A DNA stretch of 64,000 bases from Nocardioides sp. Kera G14. Its GTDB lineage: Bacteria; Actinomycetota; Actinomycetes; Propionibacteriales; Nocardioidaceae. Positions within the stretch are counted from its first letter, which is position 1; each line of letters starts with the position of its first letter. Both the position numbers and the translations under genes were made by a program. The notes below the pieces were generated by a model. It had not been told where the DNA came from. It made no database searches and was given only the letters and a program-made list of their open reading frames with translations. The stretch is taken from NCBI RefSeq assembly GCF_020715565.1, contig NZ_CP085839.1, forward strand, positions 1,550,001-1,614,000. The letters run 5' to 3'. Positions 16,020 through 27,143 of this stretch are shown in pieces.

Positions 16020-16961
16020 CTAGATGTCCGAGACGTCGTCCAGGGCGGCGGTGATCTCGGGAGGAAGATTCTTGTCGGCCACTCCAAGCAGGGCCTTCAG
16101 CTGTGCCGACGTACGGGCGCCGAGGATAGGCGCCGTGACCCCGGGACGGTCGCGGACCCAGGCGAGGGCGACCTCTGCAGGGGTCCACCCGAGGCCCTCG
16201 GCGGCACGTGCGACGGCGCCGACGATGCCCTGGCTGCGGTCGTCGAGATAGGTGTGCACGTGCTGGCCGTAGGTGGAGTCGGCGGCCCGGGAGTCCGAGG
16301 GCGTGCCGGTGCGGTACTTGCCCGTGAGCACTCCGCTGGCCAGCGGCGACCACGGCAGTACGCCGACACCCAATGCCGCAGCAGCGGGCAGGACCTCATC
16401 CTCGGAGTCGCGCGCCAGCAGGCTGTACTGCACCTGCGTGGAGACGATCGGGGCTGCCGAGCCCTCGAGCAGCGTCGCCGCGCGAGCGGTCTGCCAACCG
16501 TTGTAGTTGGAGATGCCGACGTAGTGCACCTTGCCCGACGTCACCGCCTGCTCGAGTGCGGCGAGCGTCTCCTCGAGCGGCGTCTGATCGGTCCAGACGT
16601 GCACCTGCCACAGGTCGATCCGCTCGGTGCGGAGACGACGCAGCGACGTGTCGAGGTCGTCGAGCAGCGTCCGACGGCTGGTGTCCAGCCGGCGCTCGCC
16701 CGTGCGCGACGTGATGCCGGCCTTGGTGGCGAGCACGACGTCGTCGCGCGCGCCGAGGTCGGCGATCAGGGCGCCGAGCATGGTCTCGGAGGCGCCCTCG
16801 TTGTAGACGTGCGCCGTGTCGACGAGGGTGCCGCCGGCGTCGAGGAACCGGGTGAGCTGCTCGCGCGCCTCGTGCTCGTCCGTGGTCCGGCCCCAGGTCA
16901 TCGTGCCGAGTCCGAGGGAGGAGACCTGGAGCCCGCTGACTCCGACCGGGCGCTGCTGCAT
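16020..16961 (-). CDS. aldo/keto reductase
   Basis: 313-residue NADPH-dependent oxidoreductase of the AKR TIM-barrel fold. Visible: LGLGTMTWGR at the start; FLDAGGTLVDTAHVYNEGASE with the catalytic Asp and Tyr; LATKAG with the catalytic Lys; IDLWQVHVWTDQTPLEE, where the usual catalytic-site His follows; YVGISNY; and GVLPWSPLASGVLTGKY. Probably reduces aldehydes or ketones; substrate unknown. TAGGGT 8 nt before the ATG marks the likely promoter. Confidence 0.93.
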   Translation of the reverse strand: MQQRPVGVSGLQVSSLGLGTMTWGRTTDEHEAREQLTRFLDAGGTLVDTAHVYNEGASETMLGALIADLGARDDVVLATKAGITSRTGERRLDTSRRTLLDDLDTSLRRLRTERIDLWQVHVWTDQTPLEETLAALEQAVTSGKVHYVGISNYNGWQTARAATLLEGSAAPIVSTQVQYSLLARDSEDEVLPAAAALGVGVLPWSPLASGVLTGKYRTGTPSDSRAADSTYGQHVHTYLDDRSQGIVGAVARAAEGLGWTPAEVALAWVRDRPGVTAPILGARTSAQLKALLGVADKNLPPEITAALDDVSDI

Positions 16962-16969
16962 GGACTCAG

Positions 16970-16975
16970 ACCCTA
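16970..16975 (-). promoter_or_regulatory. -10 element for the aldo/keto reductase
   Basis: TAGGGT on the minus strand, 8 nt from the ATG at 16961; leaderless pattern. Confidence 0.4.
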
Positions 16976-17011
16976 GTGCGCGGCGTTCATGAAACTGTCA
17001 CGCCACGCCCT

Positions 17012-17017
17012 TAGGCT
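17012..17017 (+). promoter_or_regulatory. -10 element for uppP
   Basis: TAGGCT, 8 nt before the GTG at 17026, no ribosome-binding site; leaderless pattern. Confidence 0.4.
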
Positions 17018-17025
17018 CACCACCC

Positions 17026-17853
17026 GTGAACTACCTCGAGTCCGTGATCCTCGGCGTCGTGGAGGGACTCACCGAGTTCCTGCCTGTCTCCAGCACCGGT
17101 CACCTGACGATCGCCGAGAAGATCCTCGGCCTCCCGATCGACGACGACGGCGTGACGGCGTACACCGCGGTCATCCAGATGGGTGCGATCGTCGCGGTCC
17201 TCGTCTACTTCGCGCGGGACATCCGCGACATCGTGGTCGGTTGGTTCACGGGGCTCGTCAAGCCGGAGAAGCGTGGCTCCATCGAGCACCGGATGGGGTG
17301 GTACGTCATCGTCGGGTCCATCCCGATCGGCATCATCGGTCTTGCGGCGAAGGACGTCATCTCCGGCCCGCTGCGCTCCCTGTGGTGGGTTGCAGGCGCA
17401 CTCATCCTCTGGAGCGTCGTGATGGTCGTCGCCGAGCGCGTCGGCCGCCAGGACCGCGGCGAGAAGCGCCTCACCATGCGCGACGCCATCGTCATCGGCC
17501 TCGCCCAGTGCATCGCCCTCATCCCCGGCGTCTCCCGCTCCGGAGCGACGATCTCGACCGGCTTGCTGCTCGGCCTCGACCGCGTCACCGCGACCCGCCT
17601 GTCGTTCTTCCTCTCCATCCCCGCCCTGCTGGCCGCCGGCCTCTACGAGCTCAAGGACGTCTCCGGCACCGGCATCAGCGCCGGCCAGACCATCGTCGGC
17701 ACCCTCGTCGCCTTCGTCGTCGCGTACGCCGCCGTCGCCTGGCTCCTCAGGTTCGTGGCGGGTCACACGATCGTCGCCTTCGTGCCCTACCGCGTCGTGC
17801 TCGGCGCGGTTCTGGTGGCCCTGCTCGCCACCAGCGCGATCAGCGCGACCTGA
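17026..17853 (+). CDS. uppP: undecaprenyl-diphosphatase UppP (BacA)
   Basis: 275-residue polytopic membrane enzyme that dephosphorylates undecaprenyl pyrophosphate to recycle the lipid carrier for peptidoglycan and polysaccharide export. Both family signatures are present: EGLTEFLPVSSTGH (with the catalytic Glu pair region) near residue 14 and PGVSRSGATIS near residue 168. About eight hydrophobic segments. Overproduction of this family gives bacitracin resistance. The GTG start follows a TANNNT hexamer and lacks a ribosome-binding site. Confidence 0.96.
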   Translation: MNYLESVILGVVEGLTEFLPVSSTGHLTIAEKILGLPIDDDGVTAYTAVIQMGAIVAVLVYFARDIRDIVVGWFTGLVKPEKRGSIEHRMGWYVIVGSIPIGIIGLAAKDVISGPLRSLWWVAGALILWSVVMVVAERVGRQDRGEKRLTMRDAIVIGLAQCIALIPGVSRSGATISTGLLLGLDRVTATRLSFFLSIPALLAAGLYELKDVSGTGISAGQTIVGTLVAFVVAYAAVAWLLRFVAGHTIVAFVPYRVVLGAVLVALLATSAISAT

Positions 17854-17898
17854 CGCACGCTTCTGTGCATGCCGGCGGCCGACGGTCCTCTGGGAGTC

Positions 17899-18876
17899 CT
17901 ACAGCCAGCCGGAGCGCTTGAAGAACCACCAGAGTCCACTGACGGAAGCGGCCATGATCAGTAGCGCCATGGGATAGCCGAGACTCCAGTCGAGCTCGGG
18001 CATGTGCTCGAAATTCATGCCATAGACCCCGGCGATGAAGGTGGGAACGACGACGAGGGCGGCACCGGCGGAGATCTTGCGCATGTCGTCGTTCTGCTGG
18101 ACGGAGATCTGCGCGAGGTGGGCCTCGAAGGCACTCGAGAGCATGGCCTCCAGCTGCTCGGCGGTTTCGGCGGCCTGGCCGATGTGGTCGAGGACGTCGC
18201 GGAAGAACGGCTGGATGTCGGGGTCGACGTGGGGAACAGCACCGGTCGCGAGGGCACGGATCGGCTCGCGCAGCGGATGCACCGCACGGCGCACCTCGGC
18301 CAGCTCGCGCTTGAGCGTATAGATCCGCGCGGCGTCGCTGGTCCGCGATGAGGAGAAGACCGACGACTCCACCTCGTCCACATCGATCTGCAGCTCGGCC
18401 AGGACCGAGAGATAGCCGTCGACCACGGTGTCGGCGACGCGCCAGATCACGGCGGAAGGGCCCTCGGACAGACGATCCGGGTCAGCCTCGAGCGAATGCC
18501 GGGTGTCATCGAGGCGGACGCCCCGGCCGTGACGGACGGTGATCACGAAGTTCGCGCCGACGAAGAGGTTGATCTCTCCGGTCTCGACCTGGTCGTCGGC
18601 GTCGACGTACCAAAGCGTCTTGAGGACCATGAAGAGGCTCTCACCGAAGCGCTCGAGCTTGGGCCGCTGGTGGGCGGTGACGGCGTCCTCGACGGCGAGT
18701 GGGTGGAGGTCGAAGGCTTCGGCCACCTCGGACAGCTCGGTGTGGCTCGGGGCATAGAGACCGAGCCAGATGAAGTCGCCGGGCTCCGCACGCTCCTGCA
18801 GGGCGGTGTACTCGTGCGGGTGGCAGTCCGTCTCCACCCGGCGGCCGTCCCGGTAGAGGGCGATGTCGACGATCAC
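17899..18876 (-). CDS. corA: CorA-type magnesium/cobalt channel
   Basis: 325 residues. A large acidic N-terminal cytosolic domain and a long coiled helix (about 150-270) lead into two C-terminal membrane helices. The selectivity signature YGMN occurs as AGVYGMNFEHMPELDW between the first helix and the loop, and the last helix ends in a basic tail. Mg2+ uptake is the expected role. Start: GTG at 18876 rather than 18882, because TAGCGT (18883-18888) sits directly against 18882 but 6 nt before 18876, the spacing seen at other genes here. Convergent with uppP; divergent from the histidine phosphatase. Confidence 0.93.
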   Translation of the reverse strand: MIVDIALYRDGRRVETDCHPHEYTALQERAEPGDFIWLGLYAPSHTELSEVAEAFDLHPLAVEDAVTAHQRPKLERFGESLFMVLKTLWYVDADDQVETGEINLFVGANFVITVRHGRGVRLDDTRHSLEADPDRLSEGPSAVIWRVADTVVDGYLSVLAELQIDVDEVESSVFSSSRTSDAARIYTLKRELAEVRRAVHPLREPIRALATGAVPHVDPDIQPFFRDVLDHIGQAAETAEQLEAMLSSAFEAHLAQISVQQNDDMRKISAGAALVVVPTFIAGVYGMNFEHMPELDWSLGYPMALLIMAASVSGLWWFFKRSGWL

Positions 18877-18882
18877 AACCAC

Positions 18883-18888
18883 ACGCTA
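18883..18888 (-). promoter_or_regulatory. -10 element for corA
   Basis: TAGCGT on the minus strand, 6 nt before the GTG at 18876. Decides the start codon if the mRNA is leaderless. Confidence 0.4.
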
Positions 18889-18908
18889 GGACACGAACGG
18901 CCACTCAC

Positions 18909-18914
18909 TAGGCT
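18909..18914 (+). promoter_or_regulatory. -10 element for the histidine phosphatase operon
   Basis: TAGGCT, 7 nt before the ATG at 18922; leaderless pattern. Probably also drives the DUF3090 and kinase-like genes. Confidence 0.4.
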
Positions 18915-18921
18915 GGCGCGC

Positions 18922-19599
18922 ATGGCGACCGTCATCCTCGTCCGGCACGGACGCACCACGGCGAACGCCTCCGGCGTGCTCGCCGGCCGGACGCCGGGCG
19001 TCGAGCTCGACGAGGTCGGTCTGAAGCAGGCCGCGACCGCGGGGGAGCGGATCGCCGCCGTCCCGGTGGCCGAGATCGTCACCAGCCCGCTCGAGCGCTG
19101 CCGCCAGACCGCCCAGGCCATCCGCAAGGCGCTGCCCGTGAAGCCGCCGCTGCGCAGCGAGAAGGGCCTCTCGGAGTGCGACTACGGCGAGTGGCAGGGC
19201 CGCACCCTGAAGGAGCTCGCCAAGGAGCCGCTGTGGAAGGTCGTGCAGACCCAGCCTTCCGCGGCCGTCTTCCCTGGCGGTGAGTCGATGGCCGCCATGC
19301 AGGCGAGAGTCGTGGCCGCCGTACGTCGACATGACGCTGCCGTGACCGCGGAGCACGGCAACGAGGCGGTGTGGGTGGCCGTCAGCCACGGCGACCTGAT
19401 CAAGGCGGTGCTCGCCGACGCGCTCGGCATGCACCTCGACCTCTTCCAGCGCCTGCACGTCGAGCCGGCGTCGGTCTCCGTCATCCGCTACGGCGAGGAC
19501 CGGCCCTTCGTGCTCGCCACCAACACCAATGCCGGCGACCTCGGCTGGGTCGCCACCAAGCCCGTCACGAAGGACGCACCGGTCGGAGGGGGAGCCTGA
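18922..19599 (+). CDS. histidine phosphatase (MSMEG_4193-type phosphomutase family)
   Basis: 225 residues of the phosphoglycerate-mutase-like fold. ILVRHGRTTANASG carries the catalytic RHG; SPLERCRQTAQAI is the second Arg region; ECDYGEWQGR has the conserved Glu; VAVSHGDLIKAVLAD contains the second catalytic His. The protein is followed 1 bp later by DUF3090 and then by a kinase-like gene, an arrangement I recall as common upstream of mshC in actinobacteria. Substrate unknown; a phosphorylated sugar or inositol is only a guess. Confidence 0.9.
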   Translation: MATVILVRHGRTTANASGVLAGRTPGVELDEVGLKQAATAGERIAAVPVAEIVTSPLERCRQTAQAIRKALPVKPPLRSEKGLSECDYGEWQGRTLKELAKEPLWKVVQTQPSAAVFPGGESMAAMQARVVAAVRRHDAAVTAEHGNEAVWVAVSHGDLIKAVLADALGMHLDLFQRLHVEPASVSVIRYGEDRPFVLATNTNAGDLGWVATKPVTKDAPVGGGA

Positions 19600-19600
19600 C

Positions 19601-20185
19601 ATGTCCGTCGTCCACCGCTTCGATCCGCCGGACCGCTTCGTCGCCGGTACCGTCGGCGAGCCCGGCGCCCGCACGTTCTTCCTCCAGGCCCGTGAGGGCC
19701 GGCGTCTCGTCAGCGTCTCGCTCGAGAAGGAGCAGGTCGCGCTGCTGGCCGAGCGCGTCGACGAGCTGCTCGACGAGGTCACGACGGCGACACCGACGCT
19801 GATCCCCGCGATGGCGCCGCTCGGCCTGGTCGACAACGACCCGCTCGACCAGCCGATCGAGGAGGAGTTCCGCGCCGGCACGATGACGCTCTCGTGGGAC
19901 TCGACGGACGAGCGGATCGTGATCGAGGTCTACCCCTTCGACGAGACGCTCGCCGCGACCGAGGACCTCACCGACGTGGCAGGCCTGCTGCAGGAGGCCG
20001 AGGAGACGCCTCCCGAGGAGCTCCTCGTCGTCCGGCTCGACTCCGGCCGCGCGCGGGCCTTCGCCAAGCGGGCGTTGCAGGTCGTCGGTGCCGGCCGGCC
20101 CACCTGCCCGTTCTGCGGCGGTCCGATCGACCCCGAGGGTCACCTCTGTCCACGGGCCAACGGGTTCAAGCGGCGTGATCCCTGA
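19601..20185 (+). CDS. DUF3090 family protein
   Basis: 194 residues matching the DUF3090 family: HRFDPPDRFVAGTVGEPGARTFFLQA at the start, an acidic middle, and a C-terminal zinc-ribbon-like end with CPFCGGPIDPEGHLCPRANG. Function not established. The conserved neighbourhood (phosphomutase before, SCO1664-like kinase fold after, then mshC) suggests one shared process. It overlaps the following gene by 11 bp. Confidence 0.88.
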   Translation: MSVVHRFDPPDRFVAGTVGEPGARTFFLQAREGRRLVSVSLEKEQVALLAERVDELLDEVTTATPTLIPAMAPLGLVDNDPLDQPIEEEFRAGTMTLSWDSTDERIVIEVYPFDETLAATEDLTDVAGLLQEAEETPPEELLVVRLDSGRARAFAKRALQVVGAGRPTCPFCGGPIDPEGHLCPRANGFKRRDP

Positions 20186-20948
20186 GCCCACCCTCGACCT
20201 GGTCTCCGGCGAGCTCGAGCTCGTCGGGCGCGTCACGTCGGCCTCCAACCACACCTACGTCGCCACCCTCGGCGAGCTCCAGGTCGCCTACAAACCGATC
20301 AGTGGCGAGAAGCCGCTGTGGGACTTCCCCGACGGCCGGCTGGCCTACCGCGAGGTCGCCGCACGACTCCTCTCCGAAGCGACCGGTTGGAACGTCGTGC
20401 CGCCGACGGTCCTGCGCGACGGCCCCCGTGGCGAGGGGATGGTGCAGCTCTGGTGCGAGCCCGACCCGGCGCAGGACGCCGTCACGATCGTCCCGGCCGG
20501 CCAGCACCGGGACGGCTTCCGCCACGTCTTCGACGGCGTCGGGTACGACGACCGCCCGGTGTCCCTCATCCACGAGGACAGCCAACCCCTCAGGCGGATG
20601 GCGATCTTCGACGTGCTCGCCAACAACGCCGACCGCAAGGGCGGCCACGTCCTGGAGATGCCCGACGGGCATCGCTTCGGGATCGACCACGGCATCTGCT
20701 TCCACTCCGAGCCCAAGCTGCGCACGGTCCTGTGGGGCTGGGCGGGGGAGCCGCTGACGGAGGACGAGCTCGTCGTCGTACGGCGGGTGCGGGCCGCGCT
20801 CGACGGGGAGCTCGGCGCCGAACTGTGCTTCTGGCTCTCGGCGTGGGATCTCGAGGCCCTCGTCGCACGCGCCGACCGGCTTCTCGGCACCGGCACGATG
20901 CCGGTGCCGGGAGTGGGTTGGCCGTCGATCCCATGGCCGCCGTTCTAG
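20175..20948 (+). CDS. SCO1664-type PI3/4-kinase-like protein
   Basis: 257 residues. The sequence keeps kinase-fold marks of the phosphatidylinositol 3/4-kinase type: VAYKPISGEKPLWDFP with the likely ATP Lys, FDVLANNADRKGGHVL as a catalytic-loop equivalent (D-x-x-x-N), and FGIDHGICFH as the metal-binding DxG. The family is annotated SCO1664; no activity is known to me. The GTG start overlaps DUF3090 by 11 bp, so translation is coupled. It lies 30 bp upstream of mshC, whose substrate is an inositol glycoside, which makes a link to inositol chemistry worth testing. Confidence 0.85.
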   Translation: MIPEPTLDLVSGELELVGRVTSASNHTYVATLGELQVAYKPISGEKPLWDFPDGRLAYREVAARLLSEATGWNVVPPTVLRDGPRGEGMVQLWCEPDPAQDAVTIVPAGQHRDGFRHVFDGVGYDDRPVSLIHEDSQPLRRMAIFDVLANNADRKGGHVLEMPDGHRFGIDHGICFHSEPKLRTVLWGWAGEPLTEDELVVVRRVRAALDGELGAELCFWLSAWDLEALVARADRLLGTGTMPVPGVGWPSIPWPPF

Positions 20949-20964
20949 GCAGGCCGCTCGCCCG

Positions 20965-20970
20965 TAGAAT
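20965..20970 (+). promoter_or_regulatory. -10 element for mshC
   Basis: TAGAAT, 8 nt before the ATG at 20979; leaderless pattern. Confidence 0.45.
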
Positions 20971-20978
20971 CCGGTGCC

Positions 20979-22217
20979 ATGCAGCCGTGGAGTGCCCCCG
21001 ACGTCCCCGCCCTGCCGGTCACGGCACCCGAGGTCGCCCTCCACGACACCGCGACGGGCGGCCTCGTTCCCGTCGCGCCTGAGGGCCCGGCCCGGCTCTA
21101 CGTCTGCGGCATCACGCCGTATGACGCCACCCACATGGGCCACGCCGCCACGTACGTCGGCTTCGACCTGCTCAACCGGGCCTGGCGCAACGCCGGCCAT
21201 GAGGTCGTCTACGCACAGAACGTCACCGACGTCGACGACCCGCTGCTCGAGCGGGCCACGAAGGTCGGCATCCCGTGGCAGGAGATCGCCGAGCGCGAGA
21301 CCGAGCTCTTCCGCCAGGACATGACCGCCCTGCGCGTCCTCCCGCCGGCCTTCTACACCGGCGCGGTCGAGTCGATCCCGCTCGTCATCGCGCTCATCGA
21401 GCGGCTCGAGGCGGCCGGTGCCGCCTACGAGGTCGAGGGCGACCTCTACTTCTCCGTCACCGCCGACCCGGCGTTCGGGGAGGAGTCCCACCTCTCCCGC
21501 GAGGAGATGCTGCGGATCTTCCCGCAGCGCGGCGGCGACCCCGACCGCCCGGGCAAGAAGGACCCGCTCGACCCGATCCTCTGGCTGGCCGAGCGCCCCG
21601 GTGAGCCCTCGTGGGAGTCGCCGTGGGGCAGGGGGCGCCCCGGCTGGCACATCGAGTGCGCGGCGATCGCGATGGAGCACCTCGGTGGCTCCTTCGACGT
21701 GCAGGGCGGTGGCTCCGACCTCGTCTTCCCACACCACGAGATGTGCGCCGGTCACGCCCAGGTCGCCGTCCCCGGCACGCCGTTCGCGAAGGTCTACGCG
21801 CACGCCGGCATGGTCGCGTACGACGGCGAGAAGATGTCGAAGTCGAAGGGCAATCTGGTCTTCGTCTCCTCGCTGCGCAACAGCGACATCGACCCGATGG
21901 CGATCCGGCTCACGCTGCTGCGTCACCACTACCGCTCGGACTGGGAGTGGACCAACGCCGAGCTCAACGAGTCGTTCAACATCCTCGACCAGTGGCGCAA
22001 GGCACTTGCCCTGGGTGCCGGTGCTCCCACCGGCCTCGTCGTCGAGGACGTCCTCGACGTGTTGGCCGCCGATCTCGACTCGCCCGCCGCCCTCGAGGTC
22101 ATCCAGGACTGGGTCGACGCCACCCTCGGCGTCGACGGCCTCGCCGACGCCAGCGAGGCCACCGCCGCCGCGACGATCAGTGACCTGCTCGACGCAGCGC
22201 TCGGGCTGAAGCTCTAA
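20979..22217 (+). CDS. mshC: cysteine--1-D-myo-inosityl 2-amino-2-deoxy-alpha-D-glucopyranoside ligase
   Basis: 412-residue MshC, which joins Cys to GlcN-inositol with ATP in mycothiol biosynthesis, the thiol buffer of actinobacteria. It is a class I cysteinyl-tRNA-synthetase relative: [16 protein letters not shown] is the HIGH region with the zinc-ligand Cys, [16 protein letters not shown] and [10 protein letters not shown] supply further zinc ligands, and KMSKSKGN is the KMSKS loop. No anticodon-binding domain, which together with the length separates it from CysS. The 3' end overlaps the convergent PAC2 gene by 4 bp. Confidence 0.96.
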   Translation: MQPWSAPDVPALPVTAPEVALHDTATGGLVPVAPEGPARLYVCGITPYDATHMGHAATYVGFDLLNRAWRNAGHEVVYAQNVTDVDDPLLERATKVGIPWQEIAERETELFRQDMTALRVLPPAFYTGAVESIPLVIALIERLEAAGAAYEVEGDLYFSVTADPAFGEESHLSREEMLRIFPQRGGDPDRPGKKDPLDPILWLAERPGEPSWESPWGRGRPGWHIECAAIAMEHLGGSFDVQGGGSDLVFPHHEMCAGHAQVAVPGTPFAKVYAHAGMVAYDGEKMSKSKGNLVFVSSLRNSDIDPMAIRLTLLRHHYRSDWEWTNAELNESFNILDQWRKALALGAGAPTGLVVEDVLDVLAADLDSPAALEVIQDWVDATLGVDGLADASEATAAATISDLLDAALGLKL

Positions 22218-23062
22218 CTCTCGTCGTTGCGGCGCTTGAGGTACTTCTCGAACTCCCGCGCGATCGCCTCGCCGGAGGCCTCGGGAAGATCGGCGGTGTC
22301 GCGCGTCTCCTCGAGCGCCCGGACGTAGTCGGCGACGTCCTCGTCCTCCTCGGCGAGCTCGTCGACACCGCGCTCCCACGCCTTGGCGTCGTCGGGCAGG
22401 TCGCCGAGGGCGATCGGGATCTCGAGGAGCTCCTCGAGCCGGTTGATCAGCGCGAGGGTGGCCTTGGGACACGGCGGCTGGGCGACGTAGTGCGGCACGG
22501 CGGCCCAGAACGAGACGGCCGCGATGTCCTCCTGCACACACGCGTCCTGGAAGACGCCGACGATCCCCGTCGGCCCCTCGTACGTCGAGACCTCGAGCTT
22601 CAACCGGTCGATGAGCTCCGGCTCTGTCGACGTACCTGAGACGGGGATGGGGCGGGTGTGCGGCGTGTCGGCGAGAAGCGCACCGAGCGTGACGACCATC
22701 GAGCCGCCGAGGTGGTCGACGACGTCGAGGAGCTCGTCGCAGAACTGGCGCCAGCGCATCGACGGCTCCAGGCCGCGGATGAGGATCACGTCGCGGTCGA
22801 GCTCCGGGGGAGAGGCGATGGCGATCCGGGTGGTCGGCCAGGTGATCGAGCGCATGCCCTCGGCGTCGGTGCCGACGTGCGGCCGGTTGACCTGGAAGTC
22901 GTAGAAGTCCTCGGGGTCGACCTCGCCGATGATCCGCGCGCTCCAGACGCTCATCAGGTGGTCGACCGCGTTGGAGGAGGCATCGGCGGCGTCGTTCCAC
23001 CCTTCGAAGGCCGCGATCACGACGGGGTTGTTCAACGCGTGAATGGATGCCAGCTCGATCAC
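22214..23062 (-). CDS. PAC2 family protein (proteasome-assembly-chaperone-like)
   Basis: 282 residues. It has the PAC2/DUF75 alpha-beta fold: [23 protein letters not shown] at the N terminus, then [17 protein letters not shown] and [16 protein letters not shown]. Archaeal and eukaryotic relatives help assemble proteasomes; in actinobacteria its role is unproven, though the genome has a proteasome. GTG start with TACCCT 6 nt upstream. The promoter shares bases with that of metH. The acidic C-terminal tail ([13 protein letters not shown]) may be a binding surface. Confidence 0.9.
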   Translation of the reverse strand: MIELASIHALNNPVVIAAFEGWNDAADASSNAVDHLMSVWSARIIGEVDPEDFYDFQVNRPHVGTDAEGMRSITWPTTRIAIASPPELDRDVILIRGLEPSMRWRQFCDELLDVVDHLGGSMVVTLGALLADTPHTRPIPVSGTSTEPELIDRLKLEVSTYEGPTGIVGVFQDACVQEDIAAVSFWAAVPHYVAQPPCPKATLALINRLEELLEIPIALGDLPDDAKAWERGVDELAEEDEDVADYVRALEETRDTADLPEASGEAIAREFEKYLKRRNDES

Positions 23063-23068
23063 TCCACA

Positions 23069-23078
23069 AGGGTAGCCT
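23069..23078. promoter_or_regulatory. overlapping face-to-face -10 elements of the PAC2 gene and metH
   Basis: The ten bases AGGGTAGCCT hold TACCCT on the minus strand (23074-23069, 6 nt from the PAC2 GTG) and TAGCCT on the plus strand (23073-23078, 6 nt from the metH GTG). The two hexamers share the central TA. The start codons are only 22 bp apart, so both mRNAs would be leaderless and the promoters mutually exclusive. Confidence 0.5.
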
Positions 23079-23084
23079 TGCCCG

Positions 23085-26821
<3,737 letters not shown>

Positions 26822-26822
<1 letters not shown>

Positions 26823-27049
26823 TGGACCGGGACCAGTCCCGCTACGGCCAGCCCCGTCCGCCGATCGCCCTGGTGATCATGGGCCTCCTGATCGCCGTGG
26901 CGATGACGGTCGCCGGCGCCCTCTGGACCTTCCAGTGGGGCGCCGAGACGAAGAACAGCGCGGGGCAGAGCATCGGGCCGATCGTCGCCGGGCTCGGCGT
27001 CGCGTTGGGTTACGTCATCCTCCGTGGCCTGATCCGGAGTCGGCGCTAG
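26822..27049 (+). CDS. small hypothetical membrane protein
   Basis: 75 residues with two hydrophobic helices (about 15-37 and 51-67) and a basic C terminus (RGLIRSRR). Not recognised. Its ATG overlaps the metH TGA (TGATG), so it is translationally coupled to metH. A short hairpin, CCTGTGC/GCACAGG at 27059-27077, follows the stop and could end the transcript, without a T-run. Confidence 0.72.
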
Positions 27050-27115
27050 CCGTTCTGGCCTGTGCTGTGCGCACAGGAGCGTGGCCGGATCGCTGTGCGC
27101 GGCGCCCGTGGAAGA

Positions 27116-27131
27116 TGTGAGCCGCGTCACA
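27116..27131 (+). promoter_or_regulatory. CRP/FNR-type palindrome TGTGA-N6-TCACA
   Basis: A perfect TGTGAGCCGCGTCACA, with arms extendable to ATGTGA/TCACAT. This equals the consensus for CRP-family regulators, including the mycobacterial Crp. It abuts the TAGCGT hexamer at 27132 and so occupies the -35/spacer region of the DUF3556 promoter, a placement suited to repression. Confidence 0.6.
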
Positions 27132-27137
27132 TAGCGT
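27132..27137 (+). promoter_or_regulatory. -10 element for the DUF3556 gene
   Basis: TAGCGT, 6 nt before the ATG at 27144, immediately 3' of the CRP-like palindrome. Confidence 0.4.
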
Positions 27138-27143
27138 GCGGCC

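Noticed and set aside
22900-23084. Cobalamin riboswitch upstream of metH
   Set aside because: The metH start is 22 bp from the divergent PAC2 start and the promoter appears leaderless, leaving no room.
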